64,000 bases of DNA. It comes from Bacteroidales bacterium (GTDB taxonomy: Bacteria > Bacteroidota > Bacteroidia > Bacteroidales > WCHB1-69). Below the pieces are notes generated by a model that saw only the letters and a program-made list of their open reading frames with translations, had not been told where the DNA came from and did no database searches. Made by a program: the position numbers and the translations under genes. Positions 45,476 through 55,243 of the stretch are shown one piece after another. The stretch spans positions 1 to 64,000 of the forward strand of contig JAFZZK010000020.1 in NCBI GenBank assembly GCA_017615795.1. The letters run 5' to 3'. Numbering within the stretch: the first letter of the stretch is position 1; each line of letters begins with the position of its first letter.

Positions 45476-45483
45476 CAAAGATA
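45476..45483 (-). promoter_or_regulatory. -7 element for the CoA-transferase/bcd/etf operon
   Basis: On the minus strand TATCTTTG, 49 bases ahead of the start at 45426. It marks subunit B as the first gene of the unit. Confidence 0.6.
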
Positions 45484-45540
45484 CAAAAAAAAACAGTCCG
45501 ATTCCATAACGTCCGCAACACCGCACATTACAATTTTTTT

Positions 45541-45548
45541 TATTTTTG
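45541..45548 (+). promoter_or_regulatory. -7 element for the DUF5362-like gene
   Basis: TATTTTTG, 26 bases ahead of the start codon at 45575. Confidence 0.55.
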
Positions 45549-45574
45549 CACCTTCAACATCAAATCTGTTTATC

Positions 45575-46063
45575 ATGGATAGTATCAACAACCCAATCAC
45601 GAAAGAGAGCACCCCTCACATTCAAGAGTCACAACACACTTTCAGTGAACACGAGAAGAACCTTATGGATGAGGCCTGCACCTATCTGTACGGCATCAGC
45701 CAATGGTCAAAATTCTTCTTTGTGTTGAGCATCATGGGCATCACCTTCCTTGCCATCGCGGGTATTATGTTCCTCGTTGCCTTCCCCGCAATCGAATCCA
45801 TCTCCAACACACCACCGATGCCCAAAACCTTTATCGGGGTACTGTACCTGATACTTGCGCTCGTATACATCATACCCACCATCTACCTCAAGCGCCTCTA
45901 TACGGCAGCCGACAACGCGATGAACGGCAACGACAATGAAGCGATGGTGGCGTTCCTGAAAAGCCACAGGTCACTCTGGAAATTTTACGGGATATTCTAT
46001 ATCGTGATGTTTGCATTTTGCATTCTTGTCGTCCCTATCGTCAGTGTCTTGAGTGCCTTATAG
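45575..46063 (+). CDS. small three-helix membrane protein, DUF5362-like
   Basis: 162 residues. A polar N-terminus of ~40 residues is followed by membrane segments at about 47-73 (FFVLSIMGITFLAIAGIMFLVAF), 87-107 (FIGVLYLILALVYIIPTIYL) and 139-160 (FYGIFYIVMFAFCILVVPIVSVL). The cytosolic link LYTAADNAMNGNDNEAMVAFLKSHRSLWKFYG is the conserved part of the DUF5362-like family. Function unknown. Single gene with its own promoter. Confidence 0.85.
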   Translation: MDSINNPITKESTPHIQESQHTFSEHEKNLMDEACTYLYGISQWSKFFFVLSIMGITFLAIAGIMFLVAFPAIESISNTPPMPKTFIGVLYLILALVYIIPTIYLKRLYTAADNAMNGNDNEAMVAFLKSHRSLWKFYGIFYIVMFAFCILVVPIVSVLSAL

Positions 46064-46179
46064 GAGGCCTGCGCAGAAGTCATCGGACTTCCGCCCCATC
46101 TACACCTGAAAACAGGCGTGACGCTGTCACGTTGTAGCAATTTTCCCTTTTCATGCATCTATCTGGAAAAATAAATGTC

Positions 46180-49100
46180 ATGAAAAGAATATTGCTCATT
46201 TGTATGTCTCTATTGGCCGTCAGTTTATTGTCGGCGCAAACTGTTGTGATTACCGTTGGCACCTCAACGGAAAACGGCTACTACGCCCCCTTCAATTCCT
46301 ATTATCATCACTCCTGGAACCAATGCATCTACAACGCATCGGAAATCGGCATTTCCGGTGATATCACATCCATCGCCTGGCATTGCGCGAACAACCAAAG
46401 TTCCCTGCAGTGCAACGACATCACCATCTATATGGGAACCATCGCTGACACCGCCCACACCCTCAGCACGGACTGGCTGCCGATGGACTCCCTCACGATG
46501 GTGTACCAAGGGCAGAATGTCATTCTCGGCAACCAAACCGGATGGAAGACCTTTTACCTGAACACGCCGTTTCACTACGACGGCACCCGCAACCTCGTGG
46601 TGGTCGTCTCCAAGACAGCCGACGACTACTCCGCGCAACGATGGAGTTTCACCAGCAAGTACAACGCCTGCCTCTACCGGCAGAGCGACGACGACCCCAC
46701 GTTCGCTTCCCACCCGGGAACCAACGCCGGCACCCTGTACTATGCCCGCGCTAACATCCGGCTGGGCATAGACACAATGCCCGGCAACTGCCTCCGGCCC
46801 GAGAACCTGACCGCGTCCAACATCACCAACCACAGCGCGGACATCACCTGGCTCAATATGGGCAACGAGACCTCCTGGCAGGTGGTCTGCTTGCCGCAAG
46901 GCACTATGATAACGCCCTACGTTTACACCACGACCGTGACAACCACCGCCTATACCCTCAACAACCTCTTCCCCAATACGGGTTATGACTTTTATGTCAG
47001 GGCCGTGTGCGGCACCAACGAATATAGCACCTGGAACTCCATCCCCATCCACACCTTGAGCGACGACGTGGCAAACGTCCCCTATTTCTGCGATTTCGAG
47101 GACACGGCGGAGGTCAACCGCTGGGTGCTGAACCCCAACCCCGGCACCAATGACTGGGCCATCGGCAGCGCCACGCACGAGGGTCCCGGCACCGGGCATT
47201 CAATGTACATCTCCAACGACAATGGCGCGACCAACTTCTACGACGGCAATACCGAGAGCAGCAGCTGGGCCTATCGCGACCTCGAGCTGCCCGCCGCCGC
47301 CCAATATGTCATCTCCTTCGACTGGAAAGGCATCGGGAGCTACAGTTCCAGCCCCACGGACTATATGCAGGTCTTCATCGGCGACCCGACCTCCATCCCG
47401 GCCAGCAACGGCCTGCCGACCGGCCTCCATCCCATTGGCGGCTTCTTCTATGCACAAAACTCCTGGCAGCATTTCGAGGGCACCGTGGACTCCTCGTTTG
47501 CCGGCACCAAAAGACTCTATTTCCGCTGGGTAAACAACAGTTACAGCGCAAGCAACCCGCCTGCGGCCGTGGACAATGTGATGGTCACGAACACAAGCTG
47601 CGGTGCCCCGTACAACCTGACCTTGGACACAGTCACGACCAACTCGGCGACTCTCTCGTGGCAATCCTTCTCCACGAGCGATTCCCTCTGGATAATCCGG
47701 TACGGTACGTTCGGTACCGACCCCGACTCTATGGCCACCCTGCAGGCCACAACAACTTCCTACACCATAACGGGGCTTACTGCGTCGCAAGCCTATGAGT
47801 GCTATGTAACCTCCTCCTGCGGCGGCGCACAGCGGCACATCACGTTCAAGACCGATTGCGGGCCCATCACTCAGTTGCCCGTCCGCACAGGTTTTGAAAG
47901 CGACACATTGTACGCCACCCCTTATTGCTGGCACGCGCTCACCACGGAAAACACCAATTGCTATGTAACCACCACCGAACCCTACGAGGGCAACGCCTCG
48001 CTCTTCATACCCAACAGTTGTTACGTTTCCCTGCCTGTCATCGGTGGCAACCTGGCTATGAACAACCTGCAAATCGGGGGATGGATCCGTTCTTCAAGTT
48101 CGTCCACTCCCACACAGCTCATCGTCGGCATAATGAGTGACCCGAACGACTACAGCACCTTTGTCGCCGTTGACACGGTGAACCTCACCAACTCATTCCA
48201 GTTCTTCGAGGTCAACACAGCCAACTACACGGGCTACGGCCATTACCTGACGCTGAACGCATCCGGGTATTCCTGTTATCTTGACAATGTGGAATTGAGC
48301 ACGATTCCGCCGTGTCTCCGTCCGATGGACGTGACCGTGGACAGCACCACGCTGAGCTCGGTCTATCTCTCCTGGACTGAAGTCGGCACGGCCACGGCCT
48401 GGCGTGTCACCTACGGTCCGCAGGGCTTCACCCCCGGAGGGGCCAACAGCAGCACAGTGACGGCCTCGGCCACTCATATTGTCATCCCCAACATCCCCGC
48501 TGCTATTCCGTACGACTTCTACGTGCAAGCCGACTGCGGCGGCCAATACAGCCTGTACTCAGTTCCTGCCACCGGCGCCACCGGAGGGTTCAATATACCC
48601 ACGACAGGTACCGTTACGCTGAACACTTGCAGCGCCATCCTCTATGATGACGGCGGTGTCAATGGAGATTACTCCATCAACTGCAACGCCACCGTCGTTC
48701 TCCAGCCCAGCAGTCCCAACAGCGTGATGACCATTTCCGGCACTATCAATCTTGAAAACAACTACGACTTTATATATGTATATGAAGGAACCAGTGCCAC
48801 CGGGACTCCGCTCTACACGGGAACCGGCACGACCGTTATGCCCACCATCGTCTCCGCCTCCGGCCCGCTGACAGTCAAGTTTACGTCCGACTACGCTATC
48901 GTCAAATCAGGCTTCGAGCTGACCGTCCAATGCCAGCAGGCCCCGAGCTGCGCCACGCCGTCCAATATGCGCATCATCGCAACGGAAGCCAACAACCTGA
49001 CGCTCACCTGGACTGAAAACGGCAACGCCACACAGTGGGACGTCTATTACGGAATGCAGATGAACAGTTTCACGCCGGATTTGAACTACCCCAATATGAC

Positions 49101-51675
49101 GGTCACCACGGACACCATCACCGTCACCGGATTATGGGTGGGCACCACCTACGACTTCTATGTGCGGGCCAACTGCGGGGTCAATACCAGCGCGCTCTCC
49201 AGCGTCTTCTCCGCCGTCCCCGGCCGTGTCTTTATGCCGCATACCGGCACAACCTCTATGGTGATGTGCTCGGGCGATCTCTTCGACGACGGCGGGTTCA
49301 CTGGCAACTACTCCAGCAACTGCAACGGTGAGTTGATTATCTATCCCAGTACCCCGGGTGCCGCGGCCAGTCTGAGTGGGAATTACCGGATGGCGTATGG
49401 CGACACTTTACGTATTTTCGACGGCGCGGGAACCAGCGGCAATATGCTCTTTCACCAATACGGCAATATGTCCTCCTACCAAAATCTGCCCAACACCGTT
49501 TCCACAACGGGGCCGCTGACCATCCAGTTGAAATCCGACAACGGAACAACCGCGGCTGGATTCCATTTCTCTGTATCCTGCGTCACCTGCATTCCGCCTA
49601 TTCCTGCCGTTGACCACTTGGACAGCACATTCGTCAGCCTCCATTGGAGCGACCTCGGCGGAGCGCAGACCGAATGGGAAATCGCTTACGGTCCAACAGG
49701 TTTCAACGTTAACAACGCCACGCCCATCATTGTGACGACCAACTCCCCCACATTGACCGGCCTGACGCCCGATATGGTTTACGACTGCTACGTGCGCACC
49801 CGCTGCGGTGCCTCGGATCACAGCACATGGGGGATGGTGACATTCCACACAATGCCGGCCTCCCCTGCACACATACCCTATTTTTGTGACTTCGAGGATT
49901 CCGTGATAAACAATGCGTGGATAATCGCCACCCACGGTCCCAATGAATGGTTCATCGGCAACACGGTCAACCAGGATATGAACGGCAGCAACTGCCTGTA
50001 CATATCCAACGACACGGGCGCCCACAACGAGTACAATATCAACTTCGCGGGGGTGAGCTGGGCTTACCGCGACATCTATTTCACCCCTGCCACGGAATAT
50101 ACCCTGTCGTTCGACTGGCGCGCTATGGGAGGCAACAACGCCTACCTGTCCGTCTATCTCGGCGACCCCGAGACCGTGGACCTTACGTACCCCTACGACA
50201 ATCCAGCCAACTCCACCACATTGTTCGCCAAACTGTACGGCCAAAGTTCGTGGCAAACCGCCACCTACACACTGAACTCCTCTTGGGCGGGCACCACCAA
50301 GCGGCTCTATTTCCGATGGGTTGGCGGCGACCCCAACGGGCAGAACCCGCCGGCCGCCATCGACAACCTTTCCATATTCACCGAGACCTGCGGGCAGCCC
50401 CAACAGGTGACGGCCTCCAACATCACCAGCACCACCGCGCACATCGCCTGGACGCCCGCCGACAGTCTTGACACCGCCTGGGCCGTTGTGTACGGTCCTG
50501 TCGGTGTCGACCCCGACGCACTGGTCCCGACCATTGTACACACTCCCGAGTTCGACATCTCGGGACTGAGTCCGATGATACGCTACGAAGTCTATGTGCG
50601 GACCCAATGCGATGCAGGACAGCACTCCGTATGGTCCGTGGTGTGCCCGTTCAACGCAGCCTGCGGGCCGATGGACCTGCCCTACTCCGACGACTTCTCC
50701 CTGTATCCGTCCAACGTCTATTTTCCGGAGTGCTGGTACATCCTCACCAATTATTCGAGCAATCCCAACATTTTTCACTCATCAACAGCTCAATATCTGA
50801 TGGTGCCGGGCAACAACAACTCCTACTGTTTTGTCATTCTTCCGGAAGTCTCCAGCCTGTACGCCTCCAACAATCTGGAAGTCGATTACAGTATGCGCAC
50901 AGGCAACGTCCAGAACTATATGGAGATCGGTATGATGACCGATTTTACGGACCCCTCCACCTTTGTGCCTCTGGACACTATGGTCAACGCCACCGACACG
51001 GCATTCGAAACAGGCTACACCAGTTTCGCCTCCTACACCGGCAATGGGCGTTATATCGCCTTTAAATGTGTGTTCCCGGCATCGGGCTTCCTACGGTTGG
51101 ACGACATTTCCGTCGGGTTCCTCCACGACCCTTACGACACCTGTGCCACGCCACAGAATCTCATAGCACAGAACCTGTCGGCCACCAGCACACAGTTGAC
51201 CTGGACGCAGGATATGGATCTTGTCCAAGGTTGGGACGTCTATTACCGCAGACTGGGCGACACCGCTTGGACCATCGTCCCCTCCACGAGCACAAACTAC
51301 ACCCTTACAGGACTGGTCGAGGATGAGTCATACGAGGCCTTCGTCATCACGTACTGCCACTACGGATTGGTCAGTCTCTCCTCCGACACCATCACATTCA
51401 TACCCGTGGGCATTGATGTCCATAATGAAAGCAGCATCCTGCTCTACCCGAATCCCACCAACGGCAGGATCAGGGTGCAGAGTATCGGCAACGGCATAAA
51501 AGACGTGTCCGTGTACGACGTCACGGGACGGCTCGTTATCCCTGCTGCAACGGGCACGAGACAAGACGAGACAAATCTCGTATTGGATGCATCGGACCTG
51601 CCCGCCGGCATCTATTTCGCCAAAATCCAACTGGAGAACGACGCCTATATGACAAAACGGTTCATCAAAGAATAA
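46180..51675 (+). CDS. T9SS-exported multidomain adhesin-like protein (FN3, MAM-like, CUB)
   Basis: 1831 residues from the ATG at 46180 (MKRILLICMSLLAVSLLSAQ signal peptide); an ATG 9 codons upstream lacks the signal pattern. In order it has an N-terminal jelly-roll (about 22-205), an FN3 unit, a choice-of-anchor J/MAM-like domain opening VPYFCDFED (about 300-470), an FN3 unit, a jelly-roll, an FN3 unit, a CUB-like domain with LYDDGGVNGDYSINCN, an FN3 unit, a second CUB-like domain with LFDDGGFTGNYSSNCN, an FN3 unit, a second IPYFCDFED domain, further FN3 and jelly-roll units, and a type A T9SS sorting domain in the last ~80 residues (LLYPNPTNGRI, VSVYDVTGRLV, LPAGIYFAKI). The ligand is unknown. 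No catalytic domain is seen. Confidence 0.9.
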   Translation: MKRILLICMSLLAVSLLSAQTVVITVGTSTENGYYAPFNSYYHHSWNQCIYNASEIGISGDITSIAWHCANNQSSLQCNDITIYMGTIADTAHTLSTDWLPMDSLTMVYQGQNVILGNQTGWKTFYLNTPFHYDGTRNLVVVVSKTADDYSAQRWSFTSKYNACLYRQSDDDPTFASHPGTNAGTLYYARANIRLGIDTMPGNCLRPENLTASNITNHSADITWLNMGNETSWQVVCLPQGTMITPYVYTTTVTTTAYTLNNLFPNTGYDFYVRAVCGTNEYSTWNSIPIHTLSDDVANVPYFCDFEDTAEVNRWVLNPNPGTNDWAIGSATHEGPGTGHSMYISNDNGATNFYDGNTESSSWAYRDLELPAAAQYVISFDWKGIGSYSSSPTDYMQVFIGDPTSIPASNGLPTGLHPIGGFFYAQNSWQHFEGTVDSSFAGTKRLYFRWVNNSYSASNPPAAVDNVMVTNTSCGAPYNLTLDTVTTNSATLSWQSFSTSDSLWIIRYGTFGTDPDSMATLQATTTSYTITGLTASQAYECYVTSSCGGAQRHITFKTDCGPITQLPVRTGFESDTLYATPYCWHALTTENTNCYVTTTEPYEGNASLFIPNSCYVSLPVIGGNLAMNNLQIGGWIRSSSSSTPTQLIVGIMSDPNDYSTFVAVDTVNLTNSFQFFEVNTANYTGYGHYLTLNASGYSCYLDNVELSTIPPCLRPMDVTVDSTTLSSVYLSWTEVGTATAWRVTYGPQGFTPGGANSSTVTASATHIVIPNIPAAIPYDFYVQADCGGQYSLYSVPATGATGGFNIPTTGTVTLNTCSAILYDDGGVNGDYSINCNATVVLQPSSPNSVMTISGTINLENNYDFIYVYEGTSATGTPLYTGTGTTVMPTIVSASGPLTVKFTSDYAIVKSGFELTVQCQQAPSCATPSNMRIIATEANNLTLTWTENGNATQWDVYYGMQMNSFTPDLNYPNMTVTTDTITVTGLWVGTTYDFYVRANCGVNTSALSSVFSAVPGRVFMPHTGTTSMVMCSGDLFDDGGFTGNYSSNCNGELIIYPSTPGAAASLSGNYRMAYGDTLRIFDGAGTSGNMLFHQYGNMSSYQNLPNTVSTTGPLTIQLKSDNGTTAAGFHFSVSCVTCIPPIPAVDHLDSTFVSLHWSDLGGAQTEWEIAYGPTGFNVNNATPIIVTTNSPTLTGLTPDMVYDCYVRTRCGASDHSTWGMVTFHTMPASPAHIPYFCDFEDSVINNAWIIATHGPNEWFIGNTVNQDMNGSNCLYISNDTGAHNEYNINFAGVSWAYRDIYFTPATEYTLSFDWRAMGGNNAYLSVYLGDPETVDLTYPYDNPANSTTLFAKLYGQSSWQTATYTLNSSWAGTTKRLYFRWVGGDPNGQNPPAAIDNLSIFTETCGQPQQVTASNITSTTAHIAWTPADSLDTAWAVVYGPVGVDPDALVPTIVHTPEFDISGLSPMIRYEVYVRTQCDAGQHSVWSVVCPFNAACGPMDLPYSDDFSLYPSNVYFPECWYILTNYSSNPNIFHSSTAQYLMVPGNNNSYCFVILPEVSSLYASNNLEVDYSMRTGNVQNYMEIGMMTDFTDPSTFVPLDTMVNATDTAFETGYTSFASYTGNGRYIAFKCVFPASGFLRLDDISVGFLHDPYDTCATPQNLIAQNLSATSTQLTWTQDMDLVQGWDVYYRRLGDTAWTIVPSTSTNYTLTGLVEDESYEAFVITYCHYGLVSLSSDTITFIPVGIDVHNESSILLYPNPTNGRIRVQSIGNGIKDVSVYDVTGRLVIPAATGTRQDETNLVLDASDLPAGIYFAKIQLENDAYMTKRFIKE

Positions 51676-51770
51676 GACGGAAATAGCGCGGCAGCACAAA
51701 ACACGCATGGTCGTAGGGACGCCCATCGTTTATTATTCCCGTAGCACAGCAGTGCCACGAGGCGCCAACT

Positions 51771-51970
51771 CCCCTTCTGAGAATCAGAAGGGGTGCCCGA
51801 AGAGCGGGGTAGTTAATACGGATTATAATTCCTTAATTGCCGGTTGGTTTATAGACAGAAAAGTCCTTGTTTTAATATCATTGAACACTGTTATATTCCT
51901 CTTACTAAGGTATTCATATTCTTTATGTTACTACCCCGGCCTACGGCCACCCCTTCTAAAATAGAAGGGG
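51771..51970. mobile_element. MITE-like non-coding element with ~45-bp terminal inverted repeats
   Basis: A 200-base non-coding segment with matching inverted ends. The left end (51771-51816) and right end (51928-51970) align over their whole length, and each end also folds by itself: CCCCTTCT...AGAAGGGG at 51771-51793 and 51950-51970. Further in, CGGGGTAGTTAA (51805-51816) matches TTACTACCCCG (51928-51938). The middle ~110 bases are AT-rich with no open frame of note. It lies between two convergent genes. No clear target-site duplication was found by eye. Confidence 0.65.
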
Positions 51971-52162
51971 AATTTTTGGACGTCCACACTTCTGTGCAAA
52001 CTATGGAAATAAGGAGGTGCCAGAAATATCAAAAGAAAAATGAGTGATTAAGGAACGATATCATTAAACCATTGATTTAAAAACTAATAGCTAATAGTCA
52101 ATGGCCTATATCCTACAGGTCATCCTCTATATCATTGCTTTTTTTGATGACACTTACAAGTA
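51971..52162. other. AT-rich spacer downstream of the CARF nuclease gene
   Basis: About 190 bases between the MITE-like element and the 3' end of the CARF-nuclease gene. No gene, terminator or CRISPR-type repeat is visible. Confidence 0.5.
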
Positions 52163-53332
52163 TCAATCTATTGTCAATCTTCGCGCCATCTTCGAGTCAT
52201 CAGTCAGCACGTCGTGTCCACAGAAGGTTATGCCCATGGAGGCGGCTATTTTGCGGAGATTGGATGTATCGTTATCCTTCTTCAGTGAAAAAATATAGGA
52301 TTGGCACATCATGCCAAGCAGGACTTCCTTCAGGGCCGCGGCTTTATAGACGATCTCGTTGAAGAGTTTTTGGGTGGAGATGCCGCTCTTGCACTCGATG
52401 ACCCGCAGCTGGTTGTCGCGGATGAAGACCACATCGAGTTCATTGTCGTGTGTGGTGTCACCCCTTGTCACATGCACCCCCACACCAATTTCATCGACAG
52501 GAAGCAACTCCTTGACTTTGAAATAGCAAAACTCCTCGAACCAGCCGCCCGTCAGGTATCCGATCTCCTGTTTGGAGAGGTATTCGTCCACTTTGGGCAC
52601 GAAATGGATGTAGCGAAGAAGCCTTACCAATCCGGGGACAGCGGGTTCGCAGCCCACACGACCGCTTTCAATGTCGGCTATGCGCATGTCGAGATCAGAA
52701 TTGCGGTTGCGATAGTGCAGTCGAAGGGCTTCCAGCACGTCGTAATCGCGCCCGTCCATGCGTCCAGAAGCAAAATAGGAAAAGAGCGTGCGGGCATACT
52801 CCGCGCTCCGCACCGGCTTGTAATCGCACTGAGCCTCCGCATCGTTCTGCATACGATGCAGCGACAGGTACTCCCCTATCCTCATCCGATGACAGATTGG
52901 GATGACAAAATCATCATCATCGTCGATACTGTCATTGTAGATAGTCTTCACAATAGTGTTGTCGCGCAGGTTGATGTAGTAAAAATCTGCGTGCAACGAA
53001 GAGAATGCCTCTTGAATCGCCAATGCCATGTAGCGGGTCCCGCCCGCAAGATTCACATAATAGTGCTCCTCTTTTTTCAGTTCTTCACGAAGACGACGGC
53101 AAATACGCTCGTATGAAAATTCCTCTTCTTTGGAAAAGACAATCTTTTCCATGATTTCAGCGGGCATCGACAGAAACTGCGTCAAAAATTCCAGATTCTC
53201 CTTGGCCGACGGAGCCGCCAGGAACAACAGTCTGTCGCCTTTCACATATCGCTCCTTGATGAAAAGATAAGCGGGCAAAGGGCTCTCCACTGAGATGATG
53301 TTCACAATCGTCTTATGTTGTATATTATTCAT
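52163..53332 (-). CDS. CARF-domain PD-(D/E)xK nuclease, Card1/Can2-like (DUF1887)
   Basis: 389 residues from the ATG at 53332 (MNNIQHKTIVNIISVESPLP); in-frame codons further upstream overlap recQ. The N-terminal ~150 residues fit a CARF domain, with the ligand-loop motif YYVNLAGGTRYMALAI at 91-106 (GGTR 97-100). A winged-helix-like middle follows. The C-terminal nuclease has GGWFEEFCYFKV (262-273), NELDVVFI (Asp300) and RVIECKSG (Glu313, Lys315), the E-D-ExK set of PD-(D/E)xK enzymes. Known relatives are nucleases switched on by cyclic tetra-adenylate from type III CRISPR complexes. It lies 10 bases after recQ. No cas gene or array is in the window. Confidence 0.85.
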   Translation of the reverse strand: MNNIQHKTIVNIISVESPLPAYLFIKERYVKGDRLLFLAAPSAKENLEFLTQFLSMPAEIMEKIVFSKEEEFSYERICRRLREELKKEEHYYVNLAGGTRYMALAIQEAFSSLHADFYYINLRDNTIVKTIYNDSIDDDDDFVIPICHRMRIGEYLSLHRMQNDAEAQCDYKPVRSAEYARTLFSYFASGRMDGRDYDVLEALRLHYRNRNSDLDMRIADIESGRVGCEPAVPGLVRLLRYIHFVPKVDEYLSKQEIGYLTGGWFEEFCYFKVKELLPVDEIGVGVHVTRGDTTHDNELDVVFIRDNQLRVIECKSGISTQKLFNEIVYKAAALKEVLLGMMCQSYIFSLKKDNDTSNLRKIAASMGITFCGHDVLTDDSKMARRLTID

Positions 53333-53342
53333 TTTTAACAAT

Positions 53343-55235
53343 TTATATTTCACCATTATCAGACATCCAACGCAACACTTCCTCAACCATTTTCTCCTCA
53401 TACTTGAGCGACAATCGTTCAAAAAGATGTTTCCTATCCTTCTGATTCTCTTGTATCATCTTTCGTGCTTCCTGCCGGATGAGTTCCCGCATATCACTTT
53501 GTTCGCGTGTTTTTCGACGAGACAAGCAGACATCGCATCCGCCACAGGGTGAACTGTTCATTTCCCCGAAATAGCGCAGCAAAGACTGACTTCTGCACAA
53601 GTCGCCGGATGTCACATATTGCCGAACGGATTCAACTCTTTCCCTGGCACGTTGCTTGCGGTTTTCATACACCTCGGGATTCAGGTAGAGATAGCGTTCA
53701 TCTTGCCGGTTGAGGGCGAAGATGAGCAAGGGTATATTGCTTTCCTGTTGATAGGAAACTACCTGGTGGTTGTGCAGCATTCTGAGTTTTTCCACCACTT
53801 CTTCATTGGACAGGTCCGCGCGACGGGCAATAATCCGCTCATCTATGTGCACATACTGCGTGAAGACGCCTCCGTAGGAGCGCAGCAGGAGTGTCACAAA
53901 GTCCTCCATATCGGGGTGCTGCGTCTCAAATTGCCGCAGTTGTTCGTCGGTCATCTTGAAATGGATCTGCGACTGGTCGCGAAGATGCTCGGAAAGCACC
54001 AGCCAGCCTGCTTGTTCCAGGAGTTTAAGGGCGTTGAAATACTGTACCGGATCCATGCCCACACGGGGTGCGTGTTCGTGGATATAAAACGGGAACATGC
54101 GGTTTTGTCCCGTGCCCATCTCAATGTAATAATGTTGACAGAGGTCGTGGTACACTTCGCGCACCTTTTCTATGGGAGGAAACGACAGCGTGAAGTTACG
54201 CTTGAGCTGGCGGAGGTCATATTCATCATAGAGCAGGATGGCGACCGAGGGTTTCCCGTCGCGCCCGCCACGCCCGGCCTCTTGGAAATAGGCTTCAAGG
54301 GAGTCGGGCAGATCAATATGGACGACAAAGCGCACATCAGGCTTGTCGATACCCATGCCAAAAGCATTGGTAGCCACAATGACGCGGGTTTTGCCGGTCA
54401 TCCACTCGTTTTGGCGGCGGTCGCGCTCCCGGGTGTCGAGGCCGGCGTGATAAAAGTCGGCGGCAATGCCGTGCTTGCGCAGGAATTCGGCGGTTTCGGC
54501 CGTGCGCCGCCGGTTGCGCACGTAGACGATGCCCGTGCCCGGATAGCGTTCCATGATGCGCAACATCCGCCCCTGCTTGTCGTCCTCCTTGACCACAAAA
54601 TAGATGAGATTGTCGCGTTTGAAACTCTTCTGGAAGACATTTTCCTGTTTAAAGCCCAATCGAAACTGTATATCCTTGACCACATCGGGGGTGGCGGTGG
54701 CCGTAAGCGCAAGCACAGGAGCTTCGGGAAAAAGCTTTCGGACCGCAGCAATCTGCAGGTAGGGAGGGCGGAAATCATAGCCCCACTGCGAAATGCAGTG
54801 GGCCTCGTCCACGGCAATCATCTTGACGGGCATGCGCTTGACAGCTGTCTGGAACGTGTTGGTCTGGAGACGTTCGGGAGACACGTAGAGAAAGCGGAAC
54901 TCGGGGTCGAACATGGCGTTCGAGAGGGCGTCCTCGACCTCACTGGCTGTCATGCCCGTATAGATGGCGGCAGACTTGACGCCCTTTTCGCGAAGGTGTG
55001 CCACCTGGTCTTTCATCAGGGCTATGAGGGGTGAAATCACGAGGCAGAGACCTTGCATGGCCAACGCTGGGACCTGGAAGCAGATGGACTTGCCGCCGCC
55101 CGTGGGGAGCAAGGCGAGGGTATCCTTGCCGTCCAAGACGGAAAGGATGATGTCCTCCTGCAAGGGGCGGAAGGTGTCATAGCCCCAGTTCTGCTTCAGG
55201 ACATCGCGGATTTCAGCCAGTCTGAGATGTGCCAT
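53343..55235 (-). CDS. recQ: RecQ family ATP-dependent DNA helicase without HRDC domain
   Basis: 630 residues from the ATG at 55235 (MAHLRLAEIRDVLKQNWGYDTFRPLQ). Motif 0 is the FRPLQ region, Walker A is LLPTGGGKSICFQVPAL, motif II is DEAHCISQWGYDFRP, and motif VI is QEAGRGGRDG. The zinc site has Cys in LCRSQSLLRYFG and PCGGCDVC. A winged-helix region precedes a charged C-terminus (MIQENQKDRKHLFERLSLKYEEKMVEEVLRWM); no HRDC domain is seen. It is a 3'-5' helicase of repair and recombination. It heads a two-gene operon with the CARF nuclease. Confidence 0.94.
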   Translation of the reverse strand: MAHLRLAEIRDVLKQNWGYDTFRPLQEDIILSVLDGKDTLALLPTGGGKSICFQVPALAMQGLCLVISPLIALMKDQVAHLREKGVKSAAIYTGMTASEVEDALSNAMFDPEFRFLYVSPERLQTNTFQTAVKRMPVKMIAVDEAHCISQWGYDFRPPYLQIAAVRKLFPEAPVLALTATATPDVVKDIQFRLGFKQENVFQKSFKRDNLIYFVVKEDDKQGRMLRIMERYPGTGIVYVRNRRRTAETAEFLRKHGIAADFYHAGLDTRERDRRQNEWMTGKTRVIVATNAFGMGIDKPDVRFVVHIDLPDSLEAYFQEAGRGGRDGKPSVAILLYDEYDLRQLKRNFTLSFPPIEKVREVYHDLCQHYYIEMGTGQNRMFPFYIHEHAPRVGMDPVQYFNALKLLEQAGWLVLSEHLRDQSQIHFKMTDEQLRQFETQHPDMEDFVTLLLRSYGGVFTQYVHIDERIIARRADLSNEEVVEKLRMLHNHQVVSYQQESNIPLLIFALNRQDERYLYLNPEVYENRKQRARERVESVRQYVTSGDLCRSQSLLRYFGEMNSSPCGGCDVCLSRRKTREQSDMRELIRQEARKMIQENQKDRKHLFERLSLKYEEKMVEEVLRWMSDNGEI

Positions 55236-55243
55236 AACGGGTG

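Noticed and set aside
53619..55034. A 471-codon plus-strand frame opposite recQ
   Set aside because: Mirror frame of a clear helicase gene; no recognisable motif or promoter.
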